DNA from: JBBRZM01 sp963813635
GTDB taxonomy: Bacteria > Actinomycetota > Acidimicrobiia > IMCC26256 > JBBRZM01
Length of the DNA stretch: 64,000 nucleotides
Direction of reading: 5' to 3'
NCBI GenBank assembly: GCA_963813635.1
Contig: CAWEZO010000011.1
Location: forward strand, 558,001-622,000
Made by a program: the position numbers and the translations under genes. This document shows positions 45,577 through 54,676 of the stretch, piece by piece; the first letter of the stretch is position 1; each line of letters begins with the position of its first letter. The notes under the pieces are model-generated. The model was not told where the DNA came from, made no database searches, and worked only from the letters and a program-made list of their open reading frames with translations.

Positions 45577-46542
45577 CGCGCGGAGCGGGAACCGCCAGCG
45601 AGAGGGCGAAGTCGCCGGCCCCGTCGGTCCACCATTCGGCGAGCTCCAGGCCGACCGCGGCCAGCTCGCGCGCCACGCCGTCACGGCGGAACTTCGCGCT
45701 GATCTCGGTGCGCATCTCCTCACCCGCGGCGAAGTCGACGATGAGCTGCAGCTCAGGGACCTTGACCGTTTGCGGCTCATGCGTTCGCAACCGCATCTCG
45801 ATCCACTCGTGCTCGGGCACCCAGCGTGCGACGTGCTCGAAGCGGTGGGGTTCGAAATCGGCGCCGAGCTCGCGGTTGAGCACGTCGAGCACGTTCTTGT
45901 TGAACGCCGCGGTGACGCCGACCGCGTCGTCGTACGCGGCCTCGAGCCGGTCGATGTCTTTCACGAGGTCGGTACCGAGGAGAAACGCGTCGCCGGCGCG
46001 GAGTCCGGACGCGACGGCCGCGAGAAAGGCGTGCCGCGCGGGAGGTGCGAGGTTGCCGATGGTGCCGCCGAGAAACGCGACGACCCGTGTGCCGCCGGTC
46101 GGGAGACGGGCGAGATGATGCTCGAAGTCGCCGACGACGGCGTGCACCTCGATGCCGTCGTACTCGCCCGCGACCGGTGCGCCGCGGCGCGGAGGGTCGG
46201 CTCGCTCACGTCGAACGGTGCGAACCGGCGCAGTGTGCCGTGTCGGGCGAGCGCGTCGAGCAGCACCCGGGTCTTCTCCGACGTGCCCGACCCGAGCTCC
46301 ACGAGTGTGTCGGCATTCGTCGCCTGCGCGATCTGCGGCGCGCGCGCCTCGAGGATCGAGCGCTCGGCGCGCGTTGGGTAGTACTCGGGCAGCAACGTGA
46401 TCTCGTCGAAGAGCTCGCACCCCCGCTCGTCGTAGAAGTATTTCGGTGGCAGATCCTTTGGTCTGCTCGTGAGGCCGCGCCGTGCGTCGGCGCGCAGACC
46501 CGCGCTGAGATCAGCCGGGCCGAGGTGCACGTCGAGATGCAC
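45566..46542 (-). CDS. egtD: L-histidine N-alpha-methyltransferase EgtD (frameshifted)
   Basis: Trimethylates histidine to hercynine with SAM, the first step of ergothioneine synthesis. ~325 residues. N-terminal motifs: SRPKDLPPKYFYDERGCELF, ITLLPEYYPTRAERSIL, the SAM site LVELGSGTSEKTRVLLDAL. Near 46180 the frame shifts by one; the rest continues with VVAFLGGTIGNLAPPARHAF, LLGTDLVKDIDRLEAAYDD, AAFNKNVLDVLNRELG and ends at 45566. Order egtA-egtB-egtC-egtD on the minus strand is as in mycobacteria. The slip is probably a sequence error because all motifs persist. Confidence 0.92.
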
Positions 46543-46569
46543 CCGGCCCTCGCCCGTCCGCTGCCGCGG

Positions 46570-47310
46570 TCATAAGGCGGCCACGAGCACATCGGCGGCA
46601 TCGCCTTCTACGAGCGACCGGTCGGGTACGCGTTGCCATTCGGGAGCGGCATCGGTCGGCTCGGACGCGATGATCGTGGCGGCGCTCGAGTGCCGGACGA
46701 AGAGCGAGTCGCCCCAGGCGGTGGCTGCGACGCGGTTGCCGTCGGTGAGCAGCAGGTTGAAGCGCCCGTTCGTGCGGGCGTCGACGGCTTTGACGACCGC
46801 CCCGAGCGCGGCGCCGGGTGTTGCGCCACCATCGAGTTGATCGAGTGTGAGCGCGAACAGCACCTCGGAGTCGGTGTGACCTTCGATGGCCGCCGCGCGT
46901 GCGTCACTCACCGACGCGCGCAGTTCGACGCCGATGCCGGCCGCGAAGCCTTCGACGATGCCGTTGTGCGAGAAGAGCCAGGGGCCCGCCGTAAACGGCG
47001 CGACGCCGCTCTCCTCCACGGGAAACCCGGGAGTCGCCGACCGTACCGCCGCGAGCACGGCTCCGGATCGCACCAGCCCCGTGAGACTCGCGAACGAACG
47101 GTCGGTCCAGATCGGTCGATCGCTCCGGTAGCGCGCCGGCTCGGGGCGGATCGCGTGGTCGTACCAGCCGGCGCCGAAGCCGTCGGCATTGACAACGCCG
47201 CTCACCTGATGGCGCGGCTCGTACGACTGGTGCAGGAGCGAGTGCTCGGGCTGCAACAGCAACGCGTCGAGCGCGATCGGGGATCCGAGGTACGCGAGAT
47301 GGCGGCACAT
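46570..47310 (-). CDS. egtC: Gamma-glutamyl-hercynylcysteine S-oxide hydrolase EgtC
   Basis: Class II glutamine-amidotransferase-fold hydrolase that removes the glutamate from the EgtB product. 246 residues. The catalytic Cys is residue 2 (MCRHLAYLGSPIALD), exposed after Met removal; VVNADGFGAGWYDH, AAVRSATPGFPVEESGVAPF, LFSHNGIVEGF and TDSEVLFALTLDQL are family motifs. It begins 2 bp before the egtB stop region, with egtD 27 bp downstream, so the four genes form a tight operon. No frame problem. Confidence 0.94.
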   Translation of the reverse strand: MCRHLAYLGSPIALDALLLQPEHSLLHQSYEPRHQVSGVVNADGFGAGWYDHAIRPEPARYRSDRPIWTDRSFASLTGLVRSGAVLAAVRSATPGFPVEESGVAPFTAGPWLFSHNGIVEGFAAGIGVELRASVSDARAAAIEGHTDSEVLFALTLDQLDGGATPGAALGAVVKAVDARTNGRFNLLLTDGNRVAATAWGDSLFVRHSSAATIIASEPTDAAPEWQRVPDRSLVEGDAADVLVAAL

Positions 47311-47312
47311 GG

Positions 47313-48614
47313 TCAGGCGTCGCGCGCGCAGCGGAAGCCGGCGAAGATCTGCCGGCGGATCGGATAATCCCAGTTGCGGAACGTCGTGCGGGCGACGCAC
47401 GGGTCGACGCCCCACGCCCCACCGCGCAGCACCTTGTACTCGGGACCGAAGAACACCTCGGAGTACTCGCGGTACGGGAACGGTTGGAAGCCGGCGTAGC
47501 CGTGGAAGTCGGATGCGGTCCACTCCCACACGTCGCCCAGTGTTTGGTGCGCGCCGCACGCACTGATACCCGCCGGGCGGGAGCCGACCTCGGACGGGCC
47601 GAAGCGATGCTGACCGAGGTTGGCGTGTGCAGGTGTCGGTGCGTCGTCGCCCCATGGGAAGCGGCGCTTCGTGCCGGTGCGCGTGTCCCACGATGCCGCC
47701 TTCTCCCACTCCGCTTCTGTCGGCAACCGCTTGCCGGCCCAGCGCGCGAATGCATCGGCTTCGTACCAGCAGACGTGCTGCACCGGCTCATGCGGCGGCA
47801 TCGGCTCCCAGCGTCCGAAGCGGCGGCGCTCCCACGTGCCGGCGTCGGCGCGACGCCAGAACTCGGGATGCTCGAGCGCCGCCTCGACGCGCCACGCCCA
47901 TCCGTCGTCGCTCCACAGGCGCGCGTCGTCGTAACCGCCGCCAGCGATGAATGTGGCGAACGCCGCGTTGGTGACGGGTGTGACGTCGATCGCGAACGCA
48001 GGCAGTTCGACCACGTGCGCCGGTCGCTCGTTGTCGTACGCCCACGGGTCGGTGTCGGTGCCCATGACGAACGGGCCTGCGGGCACGAAGACCTCCGGTT
48101 GCCCGGTCGGTTGCACCCGGCGAGGTGTGTCGCTGCTCTCGTGCGCGGGCGTGTACGCGATGTCGTCCATCAGCTGGATCGTGGCGAGCATCGTTTCGGC
48201 GTGTTGGTGCTCGTGCTGCACGATCATGCGGTACACGAATCCGTCGGCGAGCAGCGTGTTGCCCGCGTCGAGCGAGATGCCGTCGAGCACATCGAGCGCG
48301 CGCTTCCGGACGTGGTCGGCGAAGTCGCGCGCCTCGGTGGGATTGAGGATCGGGAGTCCGGCGCGCTCCCGGCGCGGATGTTGAAACGCGTCGTAGAGGT
48401 CGTCGAACCGGGCGTCGTGTGGCGATGCGCCGGCCAGCTCGCGTACGAGCCAGAGCTCCTCGAACCATGCGATGTGGGCGAGATCCCAGCTGAGCGGTGA
48501 CATCAGCAGTGAGACCTGGCGGGCCTGCGCGTCGAGCGGTATTGCGGCGAGCAGCGCGATCGTGCGCTCGCGGGCGGACTCCAGGTCTGCGCTCAACCGT
48601 GCCTTCAGCTCCAC
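47313..48614 (-). CDS. egtB: Hercynine oxygenase EgtB
   Basis: Non-heme iron sulfoxide synthase that joins hercynine to gamma-glutamylcysteine. 433 residues with a DinB-like N-terminal domain and an FGE-sulfatase-like C-terminal domain. Iron ligands: His in SWDLAHIAWFEELWL and the HX3HXE motif in MIVQHEHQHAETMLA. C-terminal motifs: VFVPAGPFVMGTDTDPWAYD, KRLPTEAEWEKAASWD, GDVWEWTASDFHGYAG and KVLRGGAWGVDP. GTG 48614 overlaps the egtA stop by 10 bp; the frame is open far upstream only because of a slip in egtA. Confidence 0.94.
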   Translation of the reverse strand: MELKARLSADLESARERTIALLAAIPLDAQARQVSLLMSPLSWDLAHIAWFEELWLVRELAGASPHDARFDDLYDAFQHPRRERAGLPILNPTEARDFADHVRKRALDVLDGISLDAGNTLLADGFVYRMIVQHEHQHAETMLATIQLMDDIAYTPAHESSDTPRRVQPTGQPEVFVPAGPFVMGTDTDPWAYDNERPAHVVELPAFAIDVTPVTNAAFATFIAGGGYDDARLWSDDGWAWRVEAALEHPEFWRRADAGTWERRRFGRWEPMPPHEPVQHVCWYEADAFARWAGKRLPTEAEWEKAASWDTRTGTKRRFPWGDDAPTPAHANLGQHRFGPSEVGSRPAGISACGAHQTLGDVWEWTASDFHGYAGFQPFPYREYSEVFFGPEYKVLRGGAWGVDPCVARTTFRNWDYPIRRQIFAGFRCARDA

Positions 48615-49844
48615 GCGTGCTCCAGGAAGCGGTCGGGCGGCGGCTCGGTGATGCCGTGCTCTTTCCATTCGTGCAGGCGGTCGTCGGCGGGGCAACGGCC
48701 CCGCGAGACGTAGCGCTCGGAGAACTCGGTCACCGCGCCGAGTGTGAGCGCATCGGTGAGGTGGCGCGGCAGCGCGTCGATCGCGACCGCGAAGCATTCC
48801 TGCGCGGCGGACGCCAGCACAGGATGCTCCAGCCCGTCGCGAGCCGCGTCGGTCCACAGGCCGCGCGTTGATTCGAGCGCCGGCCGCACGAGTGCCGCAG
48901 CTTCGTCGTCGTCCATGAGCACCGTCGTGACGGCGACCGCGACGCGCCACCACGGGTCGGGAAGCGCGTCGATCATGCGGAGCTCGAGCCAACCGCGGGG
49001 ACGCACCGGTGGGAACAGCGTGGTGAGGTGGTACTCGAGGTCGTCGACGGTCGGTGAGCCGAGCCGGTGACCGCGCGGTGACCCACTCGTGGAACGTGAG
49101 CGGTTCGAGCATCGGTGTGAAGCGATCCGGCGTGCGGATCAGCATCACCGGCGCGTCGAGCACGTACTGCACCCAGGCGCGACGTGCGTCACCGTGGTCG
49201 TCGCCAACCGGTGCGGCGCGACCGCGGTCGATCGCGTCCCACGTCGCAAGGCGTGCGGAACGCCAGCCACTGGGCCCGCCGTTCGCAAGCGGCGAGTTGG
49301 CGAACGTGGCCGCGAGGACCGGGCCGAGGGCATGTGCCCGGCGCCACCGCGCCTCGATGTCATCTGCATGACCGGCGTCGAGGTTGATCTGTATCGCCGC
49401 GCTGCCGCACATCATCGTGCGACCGGCCGGGCCATCGGCATCGAAGTACGTCTCCATCGCGGCGTAGCGCGGCGTGTCGACGCAACGACGCGGGAGGTGT
49501 GCGGGCGCGAGCCCGAGCCCGAGGAGACCGAGCCCGGCGCGTTCGAGGTGTGAGCTCAACGCGCGCGCGTCGAGCGCGAGTGCGGCACACGCGGCGTCGA
49601 TGTCGTGGAACGGGAGCGAGCTCAGCTCGACCTGGCCGCCGGGCTCGAGCGTGAGGGAACTGCCCGCGGGCAACGCGCCCGCATGCGCGATGACATCAGG
49701 CGTTTGCGCGGTGGTGCCGTTGAGCGGAACCGGCAGCCATTCGAGCTCGACGCCGACACGGCCGGCGAAGGATGGACGGAAGCTCTGCTCGGCGACCCGG
49801 CGCCGGGCGTCGTGGAGCCCGAGGGTGGGCGTGGCCGACGGCAC
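48605..49844 (-). CDS. egtA: Glutamate-cysteine ligase EgtA (frameshifted)
   Basis: Makes gamma-glutamylcysteine for EgtB. ~413 residues, GCS2-like fold. GTG 49844 gives VPSATPTLGLHDARRRVAEQ; then GRVGVELEWLPVP, LTLEPGGQVELSSLP (glutamate site), MMCGSAAIQINLDAG and TFANSPLANGGPSGWRSARL. A one-base slip near 49070 moves the frame; HRLGSPTVDDLEYHLTTLFP and VRPRGWLELRMIDALP continue in the other frame and the gene ends at 48605. It heads the egtABCD unit. No egtE neighbour exists downstream. A conventional promoter upstream (49845-50021) was not recognised. Confidence 0.9.
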
Positions 49845-50021
49845 GGATTACCGGTGTCCGAAGTGCGCGGTGACCCAATCCATATTGCGTACTGGCGCGA
49901 GCCAGAGTTGCTCGGTCTTCATGGTGCCTCCTACGCGAGCGCGCCTCGAGGTGTTCGCCGCGGTCTGGCGGTGCAGATGACCGTACCCGCGGGCTGCAAA
50001 TGTCATGCGGCGGCCGGTGGT

Positions 50022-51156
50022 TCAGCGGCGGCCGCGCTTCGTGGCCACCGCGTCACGAAAGATGGCCGCGAACTGCTCGGGCTCGGGCGCGCGCAACGGC
50101 AATCGTGCCGAGCGAACGGCGGTGCTCGTGACCGATCCCGCCGCCAGGGCAGCGTCGATCGCGCCGTCCAGCGCGTCCGGACTTCCCGGTGCGACGAGTC
50201 GCCCGGCCCCGTCGGCCGCCCGGGCCACGATCTCGCGCGGCCCCCCGGCATCGGTGACCACGACCGGCACGCCGCTCGCCAGCGCCTCGACGACCACGAG
50301 GCCGTACGGCTCGGGCTCGGTCGAGGGCAGCGCGAACAGGTCGAGGTCGGCGAGCAGGTCGGCCGCGTCGGTACGAGGCCCGAGCCAGTGGACGTGGTCG
50401 ATGGTGGCGGCGCGGCGCAGCGAGCTCTTCCGCGAGCGCTTCCTTGCCTTTGACGGCGCCGCCGGCGACGACGAGATGGATGTCGGGACGTTTCACCGTG
50501 ACCTGCGCGAACGCGTCGAGCAGCACGTCGAATCCCTTCCAGGTGTCGATGCGGCCGATGGTGCCGACGAGCAGCGCGTCGTCGGCGATGCCGATCCGCG
50601 GGCGGAACGCGCCCGCCCGGCCGGCATGGAACTCGTGCGGATCCGCGGTCTCGTAGACGACGACGACGTTCGCCGGATCGAGCTGATCCGCGATGGCCTG
50701 CGACATCGTGATCACGCGCGTCGCGAAACGCCGCGTCAGGAAGCGCTCGACGCGGAGGGCGAGGCGGGATTGCACGTTGATCTCGCGTGCGTGCCAGACG
50801 TGCGGGCGACGGGTGAGCAGCGCTGCCGCCCACCCGTACCAGGAATGCAACGAGTTGGTGTGCACGACGTCGATCTGCTCGCTCCGGATGAGCCGCACGA
50901 GCCGGCCGACCGAGAGCGGCCAGCCGAGCACGTACCCCAACCAGTCGCGAACCCGGTGGCTGGTCGAGATCCGCTGCATCGGGACGGTGTGGAGGGTGGC
51001 GCCGGCGGCTGCATACTCGTCGGCGAGCGGCGACGGGCCGGGTAGCGCGAGGTGGCAGCGGAACTCGTCGGATGGCAGGCTGCGGATCATTCGCAGAAGC
51101 GCTTGATCCGAACCGCCGCGCTCGGCGACGGGTTGGACGGAAAGCAGCCGGATCAT
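50022..51156 (-). CDS. Glycosyltransferase family 4 (frameshifted)
   Basis: GT4 (GT-B fold) glycosyltransferase of ~380 residues. The N-terminal domain has MIRLLSVQPVAERGGSDQAL, DVVHTNSLHSWYGWAAALL and HVWHAREINVQSRLALRVER; the C-terminal domain begins LLVGTIGRIDTWKGFDVLLD. Two slips, near 50420 and 50320, separate HWLGPRTDAADLLADLDLF and the EX7E-type segment EPEPYGLVVVEALASGVP from the end (VVVTDAGGPREIVARAADG) at 50022. Nucleotide-sugar and acceptor are unknown. It is divergent from the next glycosyltransferase and their ATG codons overlap in one CATG. Confidence 0.82.
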
Positions 51157-52389
51157 GCGTGTGGCCCTCAACCTCGAGCAGTTGCTCACCCCGCCGCCGG
51201 GGGGGATCGGCAGGTACACGGCGGAGCTGGCGAGGCTACTGCCACGGCTCGATCGCAGTGGCCTCGGCGGCAGCGTTGGCGCCGGCGCGGTCGATGACGG
51301 CGGCGTGGTCGATGACGGCGGCGTGGTCGACGTCGTGCCGTTCGTCGCCCGGCACGGAGCCGCGCGGGTCGCAGGCGCGCTTCGCGACTTCGGGCTCGAC
51401 GGAGCCGAAGGGGTCGAGCCGGTGGTGTTGCCGTTGCCGCGACCGGTGCTCTACGACGCGTGGCACGTGCTGGGGCAGCCGTCGCTGGGCGTGTTGTCGG
51501 CGCGCCTGCGCGATGTCGATCTTGTGCACGCCCCGATGGTCGCGGTGCCACCGCGCCGCGACGTACCGCTCGTCGTGACCGTGCACGACGCCGCGCCCGT
51601 CTTGTTCCCGCACACGTTCCCGCGGCGCGGCCGATGGTTTCACGCGGCGGTATCGCCGCCGCGGCGCGGCACGCCGACCTCGTGATCACGGTGTCGAATG
51701 CCGCCGCCGACGAGCTCGTCGCGCACACACCGATCGGGCGTGCACGCATCAGAGTGGTGCACAACGGCGTTGACCAGCGCGAGGCCCCTGACCGCGAGGT
51801 CGTGGCGGCGCGCGCGGTGCTCGGTCTTGGCGAGGACGCGTACGTGTTGTGGGTCGGCACGCTCGAGCCGCGCAAGAACCTCCCGACGCTGCTCGCGGCG
51901 TTTCGCAAGGTCGTCGCGGCACCCGACCTTCGCCACCAGCTGCTGATCGTCGGTCCCACCGGCTGGCGTGAGAACAACGAGGTCGCGCGGGCCGCGCGTC
52001 TCCTCGGAGACCGCGTGCGTTTTGTGGGCGCGGTGCGCGGCGACCAGATGGCGGCGTTGTACCGCGGCGCCGACCTGTTTGCGTTCCCGAGCCGTCATGA
52101 GGGCTTCGGCCTGCCCGTCCTCGAGGCGATGGCGCAACGCCGCGCGGTCGTGGCCGCCGACATTCCCGCGATCCGCGAAATCGCCGGCAACGCCGCCACA
52201 CTCATCGCGCCCGACGACGTTGACCTCTGGGCCGGCGCGCTCACCTGGTTGCTTCGTGACCCGGCCGTTCGTAGCGAGCTGGGCGAACGGGGACGGGTTC
52301 GTGCCACGCAGTTCAGCTGGGACCGCTGTGCGGTGGGGACGCGAGCCGTATATGCCGAGGCGATCGGCGGCGCGATACTGAGCCCATGA
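51155..52389 (+). CDS. Glycosyltransferase family 4 (frameshifted)
   Basis: GT4 glycosyltransferase of ~410 residues. It opens with MRVALNLEQLLTPPPGGIGR and has VDLVHAPMVAVPPRRDVPLV and VTVHDAAPVLFPHTFPRRG. A slip near 51650 moves the frame, after which LVITVSNAAADELVAH, YVLWVGTLEPRKNLPTLLAA, FVGAVRGDQMAALYRGADLF and the EX7E motif EGFGLPVLEAMAQRR follow. A Gly/Val/Asp repeat (VDDGGVVDDGGVVD) sits near residue 50. Its stop overlaps msrA as ATGA. Likely makes a surface polysaccharide or glycolipid. Confidence 0.85.
51291..51326 (+). repeat. 18-bp tandem repeat inside the glycosyltransferase
   Basis: Two identical units TCGATGACGGCGGCGTGG at 51291-51308 and 51309-51326, encoding DDGGVV twice. 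The length keeps the frame. The homologous position in GT4 proteins is a loop, so copy number may vary between strains. Confidence 0.8.
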
Positions 52390-52880
52390 CTGACGCGACG
52401 GCTGGCGAACGGAAGAAGGCGACATTCGGAGCCGGGTGCTTCTGGGGCGTCGAGGCGGCGTATCGCCAGATCCCCGGCGTGAAGGCCACACGAGTCGGTT
52501 ACGTCGGCGGTCACGCGGAACGGCCCACGTACCAGCAGGTGTGCAGCGACCGCACAGGCCACGCCGAGGCCGTCGAGATCGACTACGACCCGGCGGCGGT
52601 CACGTACGACCAGCTGCTCGACGTGTTCTGGAACGAGCACGACCCCACACAGGTCAACCGGCAGGGTCCCGACGTCGGGTCGCAGTACCGCTCGGCGATC
52701 TTCGTGCACGACGACGAGCAGCGCGCGACGGCGGAAGCGTCGAAGCAGCGGCTCGACGAGTCAAAGCGTTTCCGCCGCCCGATCGCGACCGAGATCACCG
52801 ACGCGACCACCTTCTGGGAAGCCGAGGACTACCACCAGCAATACCTCGAGAAGCGCGGCCTCTCCACCTGCAAGATCTAA
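52386..52880 (+). CDS. msrA: Peptide methionine sulfoxide reductase MsrA
   Basis: Reduces methionine-S-sulfoxide in oxidised proteins. 164 residues. The catalytic Cys is in TFGAGCFWGVEAAYR, followed by the family motifs RVGYVGGHAERPTYQQVCSD, FWNEHDPTQVNRQGPDVGSQ, YRSAIF and the C-terminal resolving Cys region GLSTCKI. ATG overlaps the glycosyltransferase stop as ATGA. It is followed at 14 bp by the 46-bp palindrome, probably its transcript end. Confidence 0.96.
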   Translation: MTDATAGERKKATFGAGCFWGVEAAYRQIPGVKATRVGYVGGHAERPTYQQVCSDRTGHAEAVEIDYDPAAVTYDQLLDVFWNEHDPTQVNRQGPDVGSQYRSAIFVHDDEQRATAEASKQRLDESKRFRRPIATEITDATTFWEAEDYHQQYLEKRGLSTCKI

Positions 52881-52893
52881 CCCCCAACCCCAC

Positions 52894-52939
52894 CGTTTGT
52901 GCGATCGGGCCCCCTATAGGGGCCCTGATCGCACAAACG
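52894..52939. repeat. 46-bp palindrome, copy 1
   Basis: Arms CGTTTGTGCGATC and GATCGCACAAACG around a GGGCCCCC-TATA-GGGG core. It lies between convergent msrA and the AbiEi/DUF559 gene, and contains that gene's last codons and stop (TAG at its centre). An inverted copy lies at 53881-53926. Bidirectional terminator or mobile palindrome. Confidence 0.85.
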
Positions 52940-53846
52940 CTTCGCTCGCTTCTCTCGCTGCGGTGATGCAGGCGACCATTTCCTCGTCGCTGCTCTTCGA
53001 GGTAAACCGCAGAAGCTGCCATCCCGCGAGCACCAAGGCGTTGCCACGGGCACGGTCGGCATCGAACGAGGTACGACTGCGATGGAAGTCGAAGCCATCG
53101 ACCTCGATCGCAAGCCGTGCGTCGGGGTAGGCCAGATCAATTCGATACCGGTGATCACCGATGGACACGCGGAACTGGGGAACCGGCAGCGGCAATCCGG
53201 CAGCACGTATGGCTTGCCAGCACCGCGTCTCGAGATCGCTGTCACCCGGGTCGTAACCGGGGATTCGAGCGGCCAGGAGGCTTTGGACGATCACGGGTCG
53301 TCTGCCGGGTGCCGGGATCGAGAGACGCGAGGCGCATGCGTGCAGCGCAGTCAGCGTCAGCAGCCGGCGGCGAAGTCCTTCATCGAGGAGCGATCCGAGC
53401 CGCGGCGTGGCAATCGACCCTGAAAGGTCGACGACTGTGCGAGCCATTGTCGCGACGGGGATCCCCAGGTGCGTCGCGCGATCGTGTTCGGGCAGGATTC
53501 CGGTTCGGTGCGCTGCGATCCCAACCAGTCGAATCTGCCGTTCGATCGCGGTCGTGATCTCGATCTCGTTCGGGCACTCGAGATGGACTCCCCAGAGATG
53601 CGCGGCAGTGAGATGTGACGCCGCCGCGGTCTCGCCTGCCGCGAGCACCGCAGCCAGAACGGACCGCTGCCACGAAGGGACGTAACCCCCCACGGCGAAG
53701 ACGCCCGCACGAACCGTCTCCCAACGCCCGCTCCTGACCCGATGACTGATCGCCTTCCTGCTGAGCCCGATCGAAAGCGCTTGTCGTCGCGCGACGAGGC
53801 CGTGTTGCCCGCGGGCCCTTCGCGCGACTTCAAGATCCGGTTTCAC
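52914..53846 (-). CDS. AbiEi-like antitoxin N-domain / DUF559 nuclease-like protein
   Basis: A 310-residue protein widespread in actinobacteria. The N-terminal part (QHGLVARRQALSIGLSRKAI, VFAVGGYVPSWQRSVLA) is an AbiEi-type winged-helix antitoxin-like domain. The C-terminal part (YRIDLAYPDARLAIEVDGFD and FHRSRTSFDADRARGNALVL) is a DUF559/Vsr-like PD-(D/E)XK fold, with candidate catalytic Asp and Glu-V-Asp. GTG 53846 with TGAGGA upstream is chosen; the frame is open to 53891, inside the palindrome. No partner AbiEii toxin is adjacent. It is bracketed by two inverted 46-bp palindromes. Defence or repair roles are guesses. Confidence 0.8.
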   Translation of the reverse strand: MKPDLEVARRARGQHGLVARRQALSIGLSRKAISHRVRSGRWETVRAGVFAVGGYVPSWQRSVLAAVLAAGETAAASHLTAAHLWGVHLECPNEIEITTAIERQIRLVGIAAHRTGILPEHDRATHLGIPVATMARTVVDLSGSIATPRLGSLLDEGLRRRLLTLTALHACASRLSIPAPGRRPVIVQSLLAARIPGYDPGDSDLETRCWQAIRAAGLPLPVPQFRVSIGDHRYRIDLAYPDARLAIEVDGFDFHRSRTSFDADRARGNALVLAGWQLLRFTSKSSDEEMVACITAAREASEAFVRSGPL

Positions 53847-53880
53847 GGAGCAATCCTCACGCGCCGGTATGACACTGAAG

Positions 53881-53926
53881 CGTTTGTGCAATCAGGGCCC
53901 CTATAGGGGGCCCGATTGCACAAACG
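53881..53926. repeat. 46-bp palindrome, copy 2
   Basis: Inverted copy of 52894-52939. It differs only at two symmetric positions (GTGCGATC to GTGCAATC, and the matching GATCGCAC to GATTGCAC), so pairing of the stem is kept. The outside sequence CCCCACCG and the inside CGCTTC are also shared between copies. It lies between the metallo-hydrolase 3' end and the AbiEi/DUF559 5' end. Confidence 0.85.
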
Positions 53927-53964
53927 GTCGGTGGGGCCGTTCGCGCCGCCGGCGTGAGTTACCC

Positions 53965-54016
53965 CCGCGGTGACCAGTCGCGGTTACCGGCCGCGGTGAC
54001 CAGTCGCGGTTACCAG
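53965..54016. repeat. 26-bp tandem repeat at the metallo-hydrolase end
   Basis: Two units of CCGCGGTGACCAGTCGCGGT plus TACCGG/TACCAG at 53965-53990 and 53991-54016, then a partial CCGCGGT. The right unit contains the stop codon of the metallo-hydrolase (TTA at 54010-54012); the left unit lies beyond it. This is a small duplication of the gene end. Confidence 0.85.
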
Positions 54017-54621
54017 CCGCGGTCTATCCATTCTTGGAGGTGGGGGCGCTCGGTGCCGATGGTGGTGTCGAGGCCGTGGCCGGGGAGCACGAGCAGGTCG
54101 GCGGGGAGCGTGAACAAGCGGCGGTCGATCGACTCGATGATCAGGGGAAAGTCGCCTTCGGGGGTCGCGGTGTTGCCCGCACCACCTGGGAACAACGTGT
54201 CGCCGCTGAACAGCACCGGGTGGCCTTCGAGCAGGAACGACGTGGAGCCAGGCGTGTGACCCGGCGTGTGGATCGTGCGCAGCCGGAGGTCGCCGACCGC
54301 GATGACCTCGTCGTCGGCAATCGTGAAGTCGTAGCCGGGCAGCATCGCGGCGTCTTCAACAGCGATGCCGACGTCGATCCCCGCGTCGCGCATCGCGACA
54401 ACGGCCTGAATGTGGTCCCAATGCCCGTGTGTCGTGAGCACCCGGCGCACACCCGTCGCCCGGCTCACCTCCAGCAGCAGCTCGTGCTCGTTGGCCGCGT
54501 CGAGCAGCACCGCCTCGCCGGTCTGCTTGCATCGCACGATGAACACGTTGTTCTCGAACGGCCCCACGACGTACTTGTCGATCCGCACGTCGGACGCCTC
54601 GTAATGCGCGGGATGGGCCAT
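54010..54621 (-). CDS. MBL-fold metallo-hydrolase (glyoxalase II-like)
   Basis: Metallo-beta-lactamase fold hydrolase of 203 residues. Metal motif LTTHGHWDHIQAV (HxHxDH), then TIHTPGHTPGSTSFLL, LFSGDTLFPGGAGNT and LLVLPGHGLDTTIGTE carry the remaining His and Asp ligands. ATG 54621 (MAHPAHYEASDVRIDKYVVG) is chosen over the longer frame. Such proteins include glyoxalase II and related thioesterases; substrate unknown. It is divergent from the epimerase; the two starts are 56 bp apart, so both promoters lie within this gap or inside the genes. Confidence 0.9.
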   Translation of the reverse strand: MAHPAHYEASDVRIDKYVVGPFENNVFIVRCKQTGEAVLLDAANEHELLLEVSRATGVRRVLTTHGHWDHIQAVVAMRDAGIDVGIAVEDAAMLPGYDFTIADDEVIAVGDLRLRTIHTPGHTPGSTSFLLEGHPVLFSGDTLFPGGAGNTATPEGDFPLIIESIDRRLFTLPADLLVLPGHGLDTTIGTERPHLQEWIDRGW

Positions 54622-54676
54622 GCGGCGAAGAGTACCCGCGAGGCGCCACGAAGGAACGGCCGGTAGCGTCGTCGCG

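Noticed and set aside
47313..49844. Apparent EgtA-EgtB single protein of 843 residues
   Set aside because: The middle part is out-of-frame egtA; the true EgtA C-terminus (WLELRMIDALPDPWW) lies in another frame and ends at 48605.
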